DNA from: DATCHW01 sp036508135
GTDB lineage: Bacteria > Bacteroidota > Ignavibacteria > Tepidaquicellales > Tepidaquicellaceae
Reading direction: 5' to 3'
Length of the DNA stretch: 5,525 nt
Assembly: GCA_036508135.1 (NCBI GenBank)
Contig: DATCHW010000194.1
Span: 1-5,525 of the forward strand
Shown: positions 5,083 through 5,525 of the stretch, in pieces
Layout: each line of letters opens with the position of its first letter
Position numbering within the stretch: the stretch's first letter is position 1
Translations under genes and position numbers: made by a program
The notes under the pieces: model-generated
Told to the model about the DNA's origin: nothing
Databases searched by the model: none
What the model saw: the letters and a program-made list of their open reading frames with translations, nothing else

Positions 5083-5385
5083 ATTATTTCTTTAAATTTA
5101 GCGTTTAAAACCTTAACTCCGCCATCTATAGGGAATAAATAAATCCAAATTATAAATTTTCAACATCAATTGCCTCTAAAATGAAAACTTTTGCTTGGTT
5201 TTTACATTCCCTAATAGGGATATAATATTTTAGCTACAGTGAATTGCAAGATGCCTCTTGCTTTTGAATATGTGGCCTACATTCAATACTTATCCCCTAA
5301 TTCGTCGGAGTTAAGGTTAAAATAGCGTCTCTTTTTCAAGTTTAACGTTTAAATCTCTTAGTCAGGTAGAAATATAACGATTGGA
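5083..5385. other. Gene-free, inverted-repeat-rich stretch beside the origin
   Basis: No gene is visible on either strand. ACCTTAACTCCG (5110-5121) returns as its exact reverse complement at 5306-5317. The near-identical sequences TTTAGCGTTTAAA (5097-5109) and TTTAACGTTTAAA (5341-5353) mark the outer edges. Four TAGGG-type motifs lie between (listed separately). The roughly symmetrical layout could be iteron-type protein binding, a partition site, or an old inserted element. Confidence 0.5.
5126..5302. repeat. Four TAGGG(A/G)A motifs in alternating orientation
   Basis: CTATAGGGAATAA (5126-5138, plus), CTATTAGGGAATG (5205-5217, minus), CTAATAGGGATATAA (5211-5225, plus) and TTAGGGGATAA (5290-5300, minus) share TAGGG(A/G)A. 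The middle two overlap as the palindrome CCCTAATAGGG. Repeated, phased motifs next to an origin are typical of accessory protein binding sites, but the binder is unknown. Confidence 0.4.
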
Positions 5386-5525
5386 GGTTCCGTTGCAAAA
5401 ACATTATTAATGGGATTTACTGAAATAAATAGAAATTTAGGAGTATATGTTATGCCAGTAGATTCCTTTAAATGGAAGCATTATGCAGGGGAGATGATTT
5501 TATTAAACGTGAGATGGTACTTAAA
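5386..5525 (+). mobile_element. IS6-family insertion sequence, left end (continues beyond window)
   Basis: The element starts with GGTTCCGTTGCAAAAA, which fits the IS6-type terminus (GGTTCTGTTGCAAA-like), and carries the start of an IS6 transposase 66 bp inside. Its first 65 bp recur exactly at 2593-2657. The right end and any 8 bp target duplication lie outside the window. Confidence 0.85.
5452..5525 (+). CDS. IS6-family transposase, N-terminus (partial)
   Basis: An ATG at 5452 opens a frame that runs off the window after 24 complete codons, reading MPVDSFKWKHYAGEMILLNV and then RWYL. This is the characteristic IS6/IS26-type N-terminus (F-K-W-K-H then ILL-VRWYL), the start of the DDE transposase helix-turn-helix region. 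A GGAG ribosome site (5440-5443) lies 8 nt upstream. An ATG at 5447 is in another frame and stops at once. Transposases of this family copy the element and make cointegrates, which fits the duplicated ends at 2593. The catalytic core lies beyond the window, so intactness is unknown. Confidence 0.87.
   Translation, partial: MPVDSFKWKHYAGEMILLNVRWYL

Noticed and set aside
1..5525. CRISPR array, tRNA or rRNA genes
   Set aside because: No regularly spaced repeats of 25-40 bp and no cloverleaf or rRNA sequence on either strand. The repeats present are pairs or transposon ends.

Overview
The window looks like accessory DNA from a methanogenic archaeon, most likely a Methanosarcina-type euryarchaeon. 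It could be a plasmid or an integrated element. The reasons are an archaeal Orc1/Cdc6 initiator with archaeal signals (a TATA-like box, a GGTGA ribosome binding site, poly-T tracts), a tyrosine integrase of a type I associate with Methanosarcina, an IS6-family insertion sequence, and AT-rich non-coding DNA full of transposon ends. The genus is inferred from memory of protein families, not from a search.

Layout. Positions 1-109 hold the C-terminal end of an unrecognised protein. Positions 110-1440 are about 1.3 kb without a convincing gene; they contain a small inverted-repeat element (1025-1145) flanked by CTAT on both sides, and several copies of the palindrome GATATATC. A short acidic reading frame (1454-1657) runs toward the 3' end of a minus-strand tyrosine integrase (1671-2591). 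The integrase has lost its N-terminal part: the homology stops exactly at an IS6-type terminus at 2593. Positions 2593-2674 are relic IS6 ends: 65 bp identical to the first 65 bp of the IS at 5386, followed directly by another 17 bp terminus. A second MITE-like inverted-repeat element lies at 2831-3020.

The functional core is 3215-5082. A minus-strand operon encodes a complete Orc1/Cdc6 AAA+ initiator (3549-4778). After 13 bp it is followed by a 106-residue protein (3215-3535) that corresponds to the winged-helix DNA-binding domain of Orc1/Cdc6 alone. Just upstream of the initiator are two oppositely oriented 28 bp elements, each ending in a run of eight G, on either side of about 150 bp of very AT-rich DNA. 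This is the architecture of an archaeal replication origin (ORB - unwinding region - ORB next to cdc6). Smaller copies of the ORB core (TAACATG) lie in the orc1 leader, suggesting that the initiator controls its own expression.

Positions 5083-5385 hold an inverted-repeat-rich non-coding stretch with four TAGGG-type motifs. The window ends in the first 24 codons of an IS6-family transposase (5452 onward), whose element begins at 5386.

Overall this is a compact replicon module (origin, initiator, stand-alone winged-helix companion) bracketed by directly oriented IS6 ends, next to a broken integrase. The most novel part is the pairing of a full Orc1/Cdc6 with a detached copy of its own DNA-binding domain beside a well-formed origin.
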